A stretch of DNA of 64,000 nucleotides from Psilocybe azurescens. Lineage: Eukaryota; Basidiomycota; Agaricomycetes; Agaricales; Agrocybaceae. Within the stretch, counting starts at the first letter, position 1, and each line of letters starts with the position of its first letter. The notes under the pieces are model-generated. The model was not told the DNA's origin, did no database searches, and saw only the letters and a program-made list of their open reading frames with translations. This document shows, in pieces, positions 22,757 through 33,927 of this stretch. The translations under genes and the position numbers were made by a program. The DNA lies in the NCBI GenBank assembly GCA_023853785.1, contig JAJIRX010000829.1, positions 124,001-188,000 on the forward strand, written 5' to 3'.

Positions 22757-22913
22757 ATATTTCGACCTCAGAATAAGAATGGACGTGTGTCTTAGACTTG
22801 TAAAGCCATAAAATTGTCCTAGCTGCTCCCGTAACGTATACGTACGGCTTCATTACCTCGTGACTTGGTCGTTTACATAAAATTCTTGGTGAGAAAAGGG
22901 AGTTCCCGATGAG

Positions 22914-22921
22914 TATATATA
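22914..22921 (+). promoter_or_regulatory. TATA-like element of the zinc-finger gene
   Basis: TATATATA within the near-palindrome GAGTATATATACTC, 71-78 bases upstream of the ATG at 22992. Unit A has the altered form GAGTATATAAACTT at the same place. Confidence 0.5.
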
Positions 22922-22991
22922 CTCGAGCACCACTGATGCCACGTATTCTTCTCTCTTATCAATACAACCATCTCTTTGCTGAATCAGTCAT

Positions 22992-23967
22992 ATGCCGATT
23001 GAAAACACCTGCTTTTCGTGCTCTAAATCTTTTGAAACAGTCGCCGGTCTTCGGTCGCACTGTCGCGCTAAAAGACACGCTGCTCCTTTTGCGTGCGATG
23101 ATTGCAACCGAACATTTGCGTCGTCAGTGGCATTGGAGTCCGTACGTCGATCTTCCCTTACAGCAAGCCTGGTATCTCATTTCATGCAAAGCATATGAAT
23201 TCTCCTCGTCACGTAGACGCCTACTTTTCCAGCGCAGATGAATCTAGCGACGACTCCGAGGAATCGGATGACTCTGAGGATGAGCCTTATTGCGATAGCT
23301 GCAATCGTTTCTTTAAGGACACCTTCAGCCTGAATCAACATCTCGCCTTCTCCGAAAAGCATCATTGGTGCTTTGAATGCTCTCGAGATTTTTCTTCTGA
23401 AACTTCCCTTGGTCAAGTAAGCGTCATAATGTCGAAGTCTTCCTTCTTGCTTCTGACTTCATCATGATTCCAGCATCAAGAGTCTTTGGCGCATAGAGGG
23501 CGTGATTTTAAATGCCCCTTCTGCGACTCTATGTTCAAAAGCCCTTCCGGGATCGCGTTACACATTGAATCGGGATGCCACAAAGTTACCCGGCACCAAG
23601 TCACGGCGGCAGTACACAAGATGAAGGTGGTTCCCAATATTTCGATTAAGCGCATCGGTGGTTCATCCGCTGCCTCTAATACCGTACGCACCTTCATCGC
23701 CTCGGAAGCTTCATGGAATGGCACATCGTACGCATGTTTCCTTTGCAACAAAAATGCAAGACTCTGGCCGGACTCAACAGTCATCTAAACTCGGCTGCCC
23801 ACGACGAGGAGGAGTTTAGATGTCCGAAGTGTAAGGCAGAGTTCAAACTCATCTCGGGATTCGTTCAACATTTGGAAAGCCGTTCCTGTGGTCTGGCCAA
23901 GAACGAGCAAGTCGAAAGCTATTTCAACGATTTATCCGGTCAGTTCTCTCGTTTGCTTAAGCTTTGA
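22992..23967 (+). CDS. Multi-finger C2H2 zinc-finger protein
   Basis: Encodes about 290 residues with seven C2H2-type units, starting CFSCSKSF, CDDCNRTF, CDSCNRFF, CFECSRDF, CPFCDSMF, CFLCNKKCKTL and CPKCKAEF; the last has a Cys in place of the final His (LESRSC). An acidic serine stretch (SSDDSEESDDSEDE) separates fingers 2 and 3. Introns follow fingers 1-2 (donor at 23140) and finger 4. The frame breaks at the A5 run 23750-23754, between CFLCNK and CKTLAGLNSH; six A would make it continuous to the stop at 23967. Zinc-finger sets like this usually bind nucleic acid, so a nuclear role is likely but unproven. It is the full member of the tandem duplication. Confidence 0.8.
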
Positions 23968-24047
23968 GCTTGCACCACGGGAGTTAAGAGGTAAGTCACT
24001 CAACATATCTTATTGACGTTGCCTTATCTGGTGTAGGAGGCCGAAAC

Positions 24048-24083
24048 ACAGGTGAACATCGTCCGTGGATGATGTTCACCTGT
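24048..24083. repeat. Hairpin downstream of the zinc-finger gene
   Basis: Perfect 13-bp arms, ACAGGTGAACATC at 24048-24060 and GATGTTCACCTGT at 24071-24083, around a 10-nt loop. It lies 80 bases after the stop codon, in sequence missing from unit A. Confidence 0.7.
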
Positions 24084-24410
24084 TTTACAGCCTTCAACTA
24101 TCTGGTGGACGGACAAACTATTTTAGTGGGTGGTGCGTACTGTGCAAGCCACAGGGATATCCTTTAACATTCATCTTCCTTCAACTCGACGCTTGTTGAA
24201 CACTTCTTTCTCGGTTATCGCCTTCGGGCATCGGACTTCTAGCTACCACTTTGTTGTGCAAGAGGGCATTTATCCCGCTTCTATCTCGGTCAATATGCAG
24301 TGCTATGATACCAGTTTTAAGCACATACTAATGTCTTCAGAGGTCTGTTCTAAGTCATGCCCAGGGCACATAAGAGTGAGAAATTTATAATTATTAGGCG
24401 CCCATCAATA

Positions 24411-25373
24411 TCCTGACTACGCATTTGATCCCTCCTTCATTAAACCAAGAGAGTTAAATATCAAGGTACTGTATCCATTGAAAATTCTTTCAACGCGCTT
24501 ATATCTCGCAGTATAGCCAAAGACATAACATATACCGACCGCACGTTCGTAAATTCGGGGTTTTATTACCTCCGATGTCCTTTTAATTAAGTACTACTCA
24601 TCTACGCAGACTTCCTTTGAGAGTGGTTTGGGGGTAGTTTCTACACCCCAAGCCTTCGGTCTCTAGCTATTCCGGAGGCCTGACCTCTTGTCGCCGCCGG
24701 TGCTAAGTTTAAGTTAGTTCTTATCTCCTAATATAGATTCGACTGGGTGACTTCCAAAGCAAGGACAGGCGGAATGATCTCTGAACCACCGTCCTGGCGT
24801 TTAAATTAAGACCTTAGCTCATAAGAATGCAGTATCCGGTCAGGCGAGAGAGGTCATGCAGCTATTTTGACATGAATAATTTACGTTCTATCACAACTTC
24901 GCCGCTATATGTAACAATGGATCCTAAAGGGTTTCAAATATAGCCCAATTTGCATTCATCGTCAATCCGTTTTAAGAATTAAGGAACATGTACCCATAGC
25001 ACCTCAGTGCTTAGAGTGTTCTCTACACAGATTCATGACTTCCATGAAAATTAATCATATCATGTATTCAAATGAGCGTATTTCGTCTTCCTCGCACGTC
25101 ATATGTATTAGTACCCCAGATATCTAATTTTAGCTCGGCACTGTCCAGTTCACATACCTCGGATCCCTGCAATCGCAGCAAAGGCGACTCGAGGTCGACA
25201 GACAGAATGAGGAGTGTCCTACTCTGCCGAATAGAGCACTCCTCAGTTCGGTGGAGCAGAAAGCCGATTGGAAAGCTGCCAAGGTGTCTTCCAAGTGACG
25301 AAAGTTGGTGCATATGTTTTATGAAATGACCTAAACGTCTTTTCTAGTTGAAAATAACTGCCACTCGCCATGG
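24411..25373. other. Gene-free stretch
   Basis: About 950 bases with no supportable gene. Faint similarity to the start of unit B around 24460-24560 may be a third, much older trace of the tandem duplication. Confidence 0.35.
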
Positions 25374-25380
25374 TATAAAA
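25374..25380 (+). promoter_or_regulatory. TATA box of the Vps62-like gene
   Basis: TATAAAA, 94 bases upstream of the ATG at 25468, the same spacing as at two other genes in the window. Confidence 0.6.
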
Positions 25381-25467
25381 CCTCTAGTCCAGAGAATCTA
25401 GTATCTGCATTACTCCTCAACCAACACACATCCAACAGTCACAAATTCATCAACGACCTAATCTACC

Positions 25468-26144
25468 ATGTCCGAACTTCAAGGCAATGAACTCATCCTA
25501 AAACGCGTGGAATTTAATGAGATCTCTGCCGAGTTTGAAAACCTAATTGTTTTCAAACCACAACGTGAGTCGCTCTTTGATGTAATTTGATGTATAGTTA
25601 AGCATATTCTGACCTGACTTGAACAGTACCCGTCGGTGCAAACTGGGGCTATTTTGGTCCCGTCGCCTTCAACACCGAAGATGGAATCAACCTCCATGTA
25701 TGTCACTCTACAACATCCCAGAAACCATTACTCAAGTGACCGCAGGAAGGATTGATCGTCTTGGCGAAGGATGGCAGTGATGCCCTTGGCGAGATTCGTG
25801 ATTGGGAGCAGGTGTTCGTCGATATCGAGCAACACAAATTCTCCACCTGGCGCGGAATTCCTTTGGATCCAAGGAAATATACTGTCATCGGGGACGTCTT
25901 CGTCACTGGCGTTGAGAAGCCCAGTGAAGAGCAGACCGTCGGAATCAAGGCTATTCGCAAGGACCTTATTGCAGAGCGTCAACCTCACCACCTCGTGTGG
26001 GAGGGTAGGCTCCCGAAGGCAATTCTGTCACTCTGGGATATACTTGCTGTAGATCGTCTCCATGTCGCGACTGGAGCATTCGTTTCCACTGGTGGGTCCA
26101 GTCCCGATGATCTCCGACTTGGCGTGGTTCGCTTCAATGCCTAG
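25468..26144 (+). CDS. Small Vps62-like (DUF946-type) protein
   Basis: Three exons join cleanly into about 190 residues with no signal peptide. The central part reads W-x-x-I-P-L-D-P then YTVIGDVFVTGVEKPS, followed by IRKDLI, LVWEG, and a second half-repeat SLWDI...ATGAFVSTGGSSPDD. This resembles the repeated module of the Vps62 family (a tryptophan-proline phrase, G-D-V, a K-P-S turn, an R-x-D-L strand). Vps62 proteins were linked to vacuolar sorting in yeast, but small fungal members have no settled role. Assignment rests on motif memory only. The gene is intact. Confidence 0.6.
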
Positions 26145-26423
26145 TAGGCGTACAAATGAGTCTGGTATGCATTATTTTATTTGTCGCTTGTTACTGTGTT
26201 TGCTCACATGATACAATAGCTCGTCTTTCTGCACTCCGAATAATCCAAAAATTAAAGAGAAAACATTTCGGAAGGACGATAAACACGGAAACGGGGATTT
26301 GTACTTAAAAGGCATAAATGAAATAAAAATACTTTGAAATGTACCGTTACAGTGCAATTGAATATCGAACTGACTTACTTTGACTTACCGTGGCACAAAG
26401 GCAACCAATGAACACCGCTCACC
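26145..26423. other. Spacer between Vps62-like gene and tRNA array
   Basis: About 280 AT-rich bases with no recognised feature beyond the presumed 3' end of the preceding gene and the upstream region of the first tRNA. Confidence 0.35.
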
Positions 26424-26514
26424 GCCTGCCTAGCTCAATTGGATAGAGCGTCAGACTCTTATGTCTGAGGCATTGGATATCTGAAGGCTGCGAGTTCGAC
26501 CCTCGCGGTGGGCT
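26424..26514 (+). tRNA. tRNA-Lys(CTT), intron-containing, copy 1
   Basis: Folds as a cloverleaf: acceptor GCCTGCC with GGTGGGC, D stem GCTC/GAGC, anticodon stem TCAGA/TCTGA with loop CTCTTA plus A, T stem GCGAG/CTCGC with loop TTCGACC. Anticodon CTT reads AAG. A 17-nt intron follows position 37, the canonical place. Relative to the other copies it has one extra wobble in the acceptor stem (T for C). A T-rich Pol III terminator follows within 20 bases. Confidence 0.92.
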
Positions 26515-26820
26515 AGTACGTTACTTTTTGGTTTTTTTTGTGTGAACGGAGGCATCGGGACGAAAGAAGGAATCAATTCATTTTGGTCACATCCGCCGAT
26601 CATCACATTTAGGCGCGCGGAAGTTATTTTTAGCCGGCATTTTTCTGTCACTTGGTCTAAGTGAAGTTGAGCCTTGTCTTGTAGCAGGCTTGATGTCTGT
26701 ACATACACGGAATATAAATTGACAGTAATTAGAAAATACAACCTATATTGCTTAAGAGAAGAAACTTTGCATCTTGCTGCATTGTCCGACCACCTGGCGT
26801 ACTTTCTCGCAATGAACACT

Positions 26821-26912
26821 GCCCGCCTAGCTCAATCGGATAGAGCGTCAGACTCTTACGTCTAAAGGTATTGGGCATCTGAAGGCTGCGAGTTCGACCC
26901 TCGCGGTGGGCT
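26821..26912 (+). tRNA. tRNA-Lys(CTT), intron-containing, copy 2
   Basis: Same cloverleaf with acceptor GCCCGCC/GGTGGGC, anticodon CTT and an 18-nt intron after position 37. The mature length is 74 nt without CCA. The intron differs from that of copy 1 while the mature sequence is nearly identical, as expected under selection on the tRNA only. TTTTT follows within 12 bases. Confidence 0.93.
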
Positions 26913-27212
26913 AATACGTTAAATTTTTACCTGCTGTGTGGACGGAAGCATCGGGGAATATCTTGCGATCATCATATTGGTCACATCCGTGGATGTCATG
27001 GGCTCTAGTTATTTTTAGCCTTTTTTGTTTCCTTTTGTGAAAGTGAGTCTGTGTTTTCACGGTAGACCATGATGGAATATCTTGGTGCTGTGCTGGGGAT
27101 GAAGTGTCCTTTTGTTCCCTGATGCTAGATCTACTGTTCATTGTCAAAGAGTTCAAATCTTACTCTGCTGTGGGGCGCGGAACGTATGACCACACCTTCA
27201 CCCAAGCTTATC

Positions 27213-27304
27213 GCCCGCCTAGCTCAATCGGATAGAGCGTCAGACTCTTATGTCTAAGGCAACCGGGCATCTGAAGGCTGCGAGTTCGACCCTCGCGGTG
27301 GGCT
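27213..27304 (+). tRNA. tRNA-Lys(CTT), intron-containing, copy 3
   Basis: Mature sequence identical to copy 2 as far as read by eye; 18-nt intron again of different sequence. TTTTT terminator at about 27312. The starts of the three genes are spaced 397 and 392 bases apart. Confidence 0.93.
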
Positions 27305-27909
27305 ACTGCGTATAATTTTTGCCCCTTCTACGGACAGTTGGACGGATGATCGTGCAGGCAAGTTCCGTCGCGGCCGTCTCGATCAACTGGGCGCTAGTAG
27401 TTTAGCCGAGTCATTTTTGCCAACCATTGGATTTCACTTCTTGGGCGTTGGACTGCTAGTTATTTCAATATGAAATTAAATGCTCTGAAGCGCTTGAGTT
27501 CTGTATGAGGAAAACGGACATAGAAGGCACAGCGCTCGAGGTTTCAGATTCGCCTTTGTGCGCGGACCTTTTGTGCCGCATTTGGCAACTAGTTTTTAGT
27601 GTACAAATATGGCGGCAAACGTTGAAAAGGTAATACGCCAATATTTTAGCTCAGACGTTTGGGAATAGGCGCCTAGGCTTTTATAGAACATTATACGCTC
27701 ATCGGATAGGTATCGCCAAGAGTGTTCATGACATGAAAAGACGATGAAAAGTTGGGTTTCAACGGTATTTGTCCTTATTTGATGAAGGCTTCCGAAGAAC
27801 AATCGGCATCGACTCTGCTGAGCTAAAACCTCAGGCTTGCCGAGATGAGGGGCATGTCCCCTGGCATGTCGTACCTGTTGCTATTGTCATTGAAGCGCAC
27901 AATGGGATA
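27305..27909. other. Spacer between tRNA array and transposon
   Basis: About 600 bases with no gene recognised; the first 100 still resemble the tRNA-unit flanks. Confidence 0.35.
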
Positions 27910-30900
27910 CAGTTGCGGACAAGCAAAGGCATCCAGTTTTTTGACCATTTAGTTTGGTCTTAAATAGTATCTAGATACACACAGGACCATTAGGGCTTCC
28001 AGAATATACTATTTATAATTGATTTTCACGAGCCGATTTCTCACAATCCTTGTTCTAAATGTTTGAGGTCCAAAAATATTGGCGTCGGCCAAAAAATCGC
28101 TAAAATCTCGGAAATATCAAATTTAGATAGATCTCAAGAAGCTGAATCTGATCCCACAGAATCAAAACTTTCTTACGAGCCGTTCCCTCTTAAAAAAATT
28201 AACAAGATGCCCCCAAAGAAGAAGAAAAGGAACATTTCAGGCCTTAGAAATCAAGCCTCGAGCAAATATACAGCTCTTCCTTCATTTCCAGCTATTGCTG
28301 ATAACCCCGCAGTTGACCGCACTGCACAGGATCCCAACAATCAAACCATCGATAATGACAATCAGATTGTTGATGGAGAGATACCATCGTTGGACAACAA
28401 AGATATTGCCAGTAGCGAGCAAGATTCAGACTCTGATCTTGATTCGGATGTTGGATCTGATGAAGAGTGGAAAGGACTTACAAGCAGGGAGCTTGGGAAG
28501 CGTTTGGCAGCACAATTCGCGTGAAATAAGCGATGATAGGGATGACAATATGGAATGGATTCCTTACAACCTAAGGTATGAGAAGGGAAAAAAAGAAAGG
28601 TGTGTGCGGGTTAACTGTTATTTCATTGCTGTAAAATTTCTGAAATAGTCAACTGATATTCCAATTATAGTTAGACCATCGTCGTATGCCAAGGGACCAG
28701 ATGTAATGAGCAAATCCTCACGTACTCAACAACGCTATGCATCATCATTCAAAAATCAAACCCGTCTTGATGGTTTCTTTAATACCCAGCCAAGTATAAT
28801 TCCACAGACTCGAAGGGTATCAGAATGCAGCATGTCTTCTGACAGCTCCATGGAAATGGCTGAAGAAATATATGTTATTTCAGACAATGAGGACAATCTT
28901 CAACAAGGGACCTTGCCTTCTACACCTGTTCCAGAATCTGAATATACAGAAGTCCAAGATAATTCCAGTCACCAGGAGAATGTGTCTGAGCAGGAATTTA
29001 GTGAGAACGAGTTGGATAGCAAAGACTCAGACTTGGAGATAGACCAGGAGGACCAAGCAAAAGCACGGGAGGATTGGGAGGAGGAATTAGAGCAAGATAC
29101 CCATCCAGTGGAAATAAAAGACTGGTCTACACTTCGAGCACAACTCAAGGCCGATCTCAAGAAGAATTCAAAAACTCCCTCTTTCATCGATCAACAAATC
29201 ATTGATTATTTGTAATTTTGCCACCCTTCGCCTCAAGAATTATTCACGTATGGAAGCCAGCATGGCTGTTGCAACACAGTGGCAGGAACGCGATAGTATT
29301 TGGTTTGCACGGAGAATCCGAGCACTGGCACGACATTATCAAGTCTTTGAACAGCTCCCAATTGAGCATCGAGGAGGATTCAAGAATGCACGGACATTGC
29401 TGAAAGACGAACTTGTTAAAAAGTCAATACTCGATTATCTTCAAAGCCTACCTACTGGAAAGATTACTCCACAAAAGCTCCAAGTCGCCGTAAATACCAT
29501 AATTCTTCCTGATCTTGGTATCACACCAAAGAGACCCATCGGCACACGTACTGCCCGACGATGGCTGATCAAACTTGGTTGGCGCTATACACAGGCACGG
29601 AAAGGTGTCTATATGGATGGCCATGAGCGAGAAGATGTGGTCACATACCGTCAGAATATTTTTCTTCCTTTAATGGCCAGTTTCGAGGCACGCATGGTTC
29701 ATTATGAAGGACCTGATCTACGGCGTGTGCCACCTACATTACAACCTGGCGAACGTGAAATCATCCCCAACTTTCATGATGAAAGCACTTTTCATGGAAA
29801 TGACATGGTAAATAATCTGTGGCTACGTGTTGGAGAGCAACAATTGCGCAAAAAGGGACGTGGGCGTTTAATACATGTCTCAGCATTTATTAACCCTGAG
29901 ACGGGGCGCCTAATTTTAAAGGATGCAGACGGAAATGTTGTGCAGGACTCGACAAAAATCATTTACCCTGGATCAGGCGGTGACGCATGGTGGGATTGCG
30001 AGCAGCTTCTCAAGCAAATGGATGTCACTATTGTGGTATTTGAAGCGGCTCATCCTGGGAAGCAGGGCCTGTTTGTGTTTGATCAATCATCGGCACATGC
30101 ATCTTTACCCCCAGATGCACTCAAAGCTTTCGAAATGAACAAATCAAATGGTGGAAAGCAAAGAATACAGCGGGACACTGTAATTCCAGAAACCAATCCC
30201 GTGGCAGAACTTCGAGGTAAAGTTCAAAAATGACACTTCCTGATGGCCGGCCCAAAGGACTGCAGCAAGTGCTGGAGGAGCGAGGATTCCATGTTCACAA
30301 TCTTCGTGCCAAATGCTCACCAGTCTGTCCTATTGATAACAAGAACTGCTGCCAAGCCCGTCTTCTTAGTCAACAGGACGACTTCATGAATCAGCCTTCA
30401 ATGCTCGAAACATTCATTAAAAGTAAAGGTCATGAATGTATATTCCTCCCGAAATTCCATTGTGAATTGAATCCTATAGAAATGGTGCGTATTTTATTTT
30501 TTTCTTATAGTGTTACTTCTCATTATTGAAATCTATCTAGTACTGGGGATGGTGCAAGTACCGCTACCGTGAAGTTGAAAAGAAAACCTTCCAGGACGCC
30601 AAAAATGCAGTAAAACAATATCTTGAAGAATGTCCCACTGAAGTTATACGGCGCTTTATTAACCGTTCATGGCGATTCATGAGCGCATATCGGTTGGGAT
30701 TGACAGGACACGCAGCAGCATGGGCCGTCAAGAAGCAAAAGCAACATCGACAAGTTTCGCAAAGGGCGATGATGTCTATCGAAGCTGTTCTCAATGCTTG
30801 AGAAAGTCATCGGACCTCGGACGACCTCAAATTGGGCCACTTACAAACCAAAATGTTTCGAAAATTTGGGCCAAAAATTTGGCGTCGGTATTTTCTCGTG

Positions 30901-31026
30901 GGAATTTAATAAAAACACTGTTTTTGAGCTCTATTTGATCGTCCGAGTTCAAATCTGTCATTAGATTTTTGTAAAAAGGCGGGTTCCTGAGATACCAAAC
31001 TGGATGCCTTTGCTTGTCCGCAACTA
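27910..31026 (+). mobile_element. Tc1/mariner-type DNA transposon, about 3.1 kb
   Basis: Terminal inverted repeats of 29 matching bases (27911-27939 and 30997-31025), beginning AGTTGCGGACAAGCAAAGGC, each next to a TA (27908-27909 and 31027-31028). Subterminal copies of CCAAAAAT(A/T)TTGGCGTCGG occur as direct repeats inside both ends (about 28071 and 30874). The interior encodes one DDE transposase with several frame breaks. The TA target site and the DDE protein agree on Tc1/mariner-like membership. Confidence 0.88.
28207..30801 (+). pseudogene. DDE (Tc1/mariner-like) transposase, frame-broken
   Basis: Starts MPPKKKKRN (basic, likely nuclear targeting), then acidic low-complexity stretches, a helix-turn-helix-like region (TPKRPIGTRTARRWLIKLGW) and the DDE core: first Asp in NFHDESTFHG, second in VFDQSSAHAS, Glu in CELNPIEM followed by YWGWCKYRYR across a short intron at 30484-30540. 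The frame is broken near 28519 (after AAQF), near 29211 (after IIDYL) and at the A5 run 30226-30230 (before MTLPDG, where six A would restore it). The first two breaks are not in homopolymers, so the copy is probably dead. The family supplies cut-and-paste transposition into TA sites. Confidence 0.85.
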
Positions 31027-31696
31027 TATGATAACCGTGATGTGCGTCATAGAAACAGTGTAGGAGCGCGCAGGACGCATGAAACACCGTCCTATGATCC
31101 ATGAGGTCAGAGAGCCTCTCTGAGAAGTGGGGTTAACAGTGGGAATAGCGCATTTTTGGGAGATATGAAGAATGAGGTGGTACAATTTGACTACGTGATA
31201 TACCAAAAGTATCCGTTGGCAGGGGCGTTCGCAACATGCGGAGGAAAATATAGGAAAGCCTTGCAAAAGCTCAAGAAACCGCTCTGAATCGTCGATTATC
31301 CACTATTTAGCCGTAGATGGAGTCATGCAGATGAGTCGAGGTGGTCGTTTGATAAGGCACACGTGTAGAGCCAGGTTCGCCAGGCGGTATAGTCATTTAT
31401 AGGACAAGGGACTGGAGGCAGAGTGAGAGGTCGTGGAAACAATGGCAGTCAACAATGTGCAAACAAATTCAAACTCCGCTTGAGTTCCCAAAAAGGAAGG
31501 TGCTATTACCCCTTTGTCTTCTGACGTTCAACAATCGCACAATGGGTCTCCTTGTATTTATATACAACGCTCGGAATGCCTGGTTTCTCCGTTTTTCTCC
31601 TCACACCATCTGCTGAAAAAGCACCTGGTTACGACACTCTCGTCTCGCTCAACTTGAAGGCACCATAGACTTTGTTTTCTACATCTACGAACTATC
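31027..31696. promoter_or_regulatory. Upstream region of the Ser/Pro-rich gene
   Basis: About 670 bases with no coding potential. TATATA at 31559-31564 lies about 135 bases before the ATG at 31697 and is a candidate core promoter element. Confidence 0.4.
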
Positions 31697-33927
31697 ATGA
31701 ACCCGAACATTTCTACGAGTTGTAAGTGCTCTGGTATTTTTTCTCAAGATGAATCGCCCTTAACATTCTGAGTAGTTTTCTCACGGGAGGCCTTGCTGCA
31801 AAGACAAGCCCGTACTTTACGATCTCGAAAAATCAACGAGTCATCACTAAGAAACAAACCGTTGTTAAATATCATCATGGAGGAGGACGAAACTCGGGGA
31901 TCATCAAGATCACCTTCACCAGTACCCGATTTATCTCCAAGTACAAGCTCTGGAGGTAGCTCTACACATGGTCTCAAAGCCAAACGACGACGCGCCATCG
32001 CCAATGTCTCCGACATCAGGATCTCCCGGGAATCACCAGCTCACGATGACAATGAGCTATCGCCTCTACTTCTATCGTCACCTCGTCCTGCACCATCACC
32101 GCCAACATGTTCATCAGAATCTCCCGACTCTTTCAGCCTCACATTCACGGACGTGGCATATAAATTCCCCCACCCACCCACACCTTCTCCAGGTTCAAGA
32201 CGGTATCAGGACCGTGGAGGGTGCGAGTCGCCCACCCCGTCAATGTCTTCCGTTTCTTCGAGCCCTTGCTCTCGACATGGAGATATGCCTCTTACGCCAT
32301 CCACTTCCGATGACGAATCTTCCTCGCAGTCTCGTGGTTTCAACCCCCGGCGCGCAGCCATCCAGCCTCTGGTTATCGCTAAGCACAGCCCACGTCCCAA
32401 TTCGCCGTTCAGCGAAATCTCTCTCTCTCCTTCCCTTCTACAACCTTTCAAAAACTCTGCTGAAACTCTTTCTGAGACGACGCCGATCACTTCGTCTCTT
32501 ACCTCGGCCTTCGTGGATGAGGTGTATTCCTGCGAGTCTGACCCCGAATCAGATTCAGAGTGGTACAATCGTGAATTCTCCGACTTCCTCTCTCTATACT
32601 CTCCAATCCCTCCATCGTTTCCTGTTCAACAGTCCAGGCCTGAATCCATGTTCATCTCCGAAGATTTGGCTGTTGCCAGTCCCCACTCCAAACGCCGCGT
32701 TTCGAAGGCCCTTCCACCTACCCCATCTACCCCAGCTTCGAGACGCGAGTCCGTTGTTGTTCCACTAGCAGACTCCGCTCGCTCTTCCAAGAGGGAGAGC
32801 AAGAGAATAAGCATTCCCAAGTACCCACCACCGCCAGTGCCTTCAATGGATCGCGCATCATCCGTTTCGTCAAGGACTTCATCTCCCACATCAATCCCAA
32901 CTTGCAATAAAACTCTCCCACAGAGCATTCGTCGACCCCCTCCTCGCACCAGTATTCCACTGGATTGCGAATTCGAGTTCGATTTGGCTGACATCGAGGA
33001 CGATGATTCGTCTTCGGCTTTTTCGTTCTCTATGTATGATATTGATCTCGATTACGGTGTCGAAGTGACTCCGGAAAGCCCTGGAAGTAGCGAGTCCGAG
33101 CCTTCTGTGTATTCCCAACCTTCTTTTGAGGAGGATCAAGAGGATGCTGGAGGACAGGAAATCACTTTCGACCTTGATTATTCGTTGATGCTTCCTCTCT
33201 CTCTTCCAACCACGCCTATGGACTTAGAAGCCGATATCGCTCTGGGATTGGAGAAGTTGCGCACCGTTCAAGAGGAAACTAGTTTCGATACCCCGGATCT
33301 CGCACTTGAAGAGCAGCAACCATTGCCTCAACCTCAATCTCAACAGGAAGTCGTCGTCGACGTCTTCTCTCCTGTCTCCTCTTCTTTCTCGTTCTCGCCT
33401 CCTCCATCAGCTACCGCTTATTTTACCGACTACGCATCTCAAGCCCCATTACCAAATGTCGTGAAACGGACACTATTCAACGAAGAGAAGATTTTGAAGT
33501 CGAAATGGAGCTCGTCGACCCTTGGATCAGTGCGCGAGGAGCATGAGCAGCAGGCACCTGCTTCGAAGCTGCGGCTGTACTTTGGAGGCCAGTCGCCTTC
33601 TAAGAGCGGGAAGCGCAGCTCGCAGTCCTCGAAGAAGGTGCCGCCGACACCGACATCGCCGTTCTCGCTCATGACGCCCAGGAAGGCCAGTCGCGGGTAC
33701 ACGACTCCCCGCCCTCTGCTTCGCCCAACGCCCGTGGTCATAGTTATGCGCATTCGAGAGGCAGCTCGGATGTGATGATCATTGGATATGGAGGCGGTAT
33801 TAAGCGGAGAGGGAGTGTGTCGACTGTTAGTGATGTTGGGAGTGAGGATAGCTCGTCGAGCACTTCGAGTTCGGGCTTGAGGAGGAAGCCTATTCCTGTT
33901 GAGATGTTCTTGAGGAGTGCGGCGTAA
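31697..33927 (+). CDS. Ser/Pro-rich, largely disordered protein of unknown function
   Basis: A short first exon (MNPNIST) joins over a roughly 50-nt intron to one long exon, giving about 700 residues. The protein is dominated by Ser, Pro and acidic runs (for example SRSPSPVPDLSPSTSSGGSS), with repeated SP/TP sites that could be phosphorylated, and no transmembrane segment or recognised domain. Conserved-looking islands are EFEFDLADIEDDD and PVEMFLRSAA at the C-terminus. A single base is missing somewhere in 33670-33715: the frame as written ends at 33775, but the other frame continues through SDVMIIGYGGG and IKRRGSVSTVSD to a stop at 33927. The end given assumes that. A signalling or regulatory scaffold is possible but unproven. 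Confidence 0.7.

Larger units (their letters stand above)
22785..24410 (+). repeat. Tandem duplication, unit B (full copy)
   Basis: Carries the complete zinc-finger gene plus flanks that match unit A on both sides. The start and end are approximate because identity fades gradually. Confidence 0.75.
26424..27400 (+). repeat. Tandem array of about 395-bp tRNA-Lys units
   Basis: Not only the tRNAs but also their 3' flanks are related: copies 1 and 2 share TTGGTCACATCCG and GTTATTTTTAGCC at similar distances, and copy 3 keeps fainter matches. The array therefore arose by segment duplication, with the spacers diverging afterwards. Confidence 0.75.

Noticed and set aside
26424..27304. Evenly spaced repeats that could be taken for a CRISPR-like array
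   Set aside because: The repeats fold as tRNA-Lys with introns and terminators, spacing is about 395 bases, and the organism is a eukaryote.
31968..32768. Open frame of 266 codons inside the Ser/Pro-rich gene
   Set aside because: Overlaps the 660-codon frame in another phase and has no domain or own start context.
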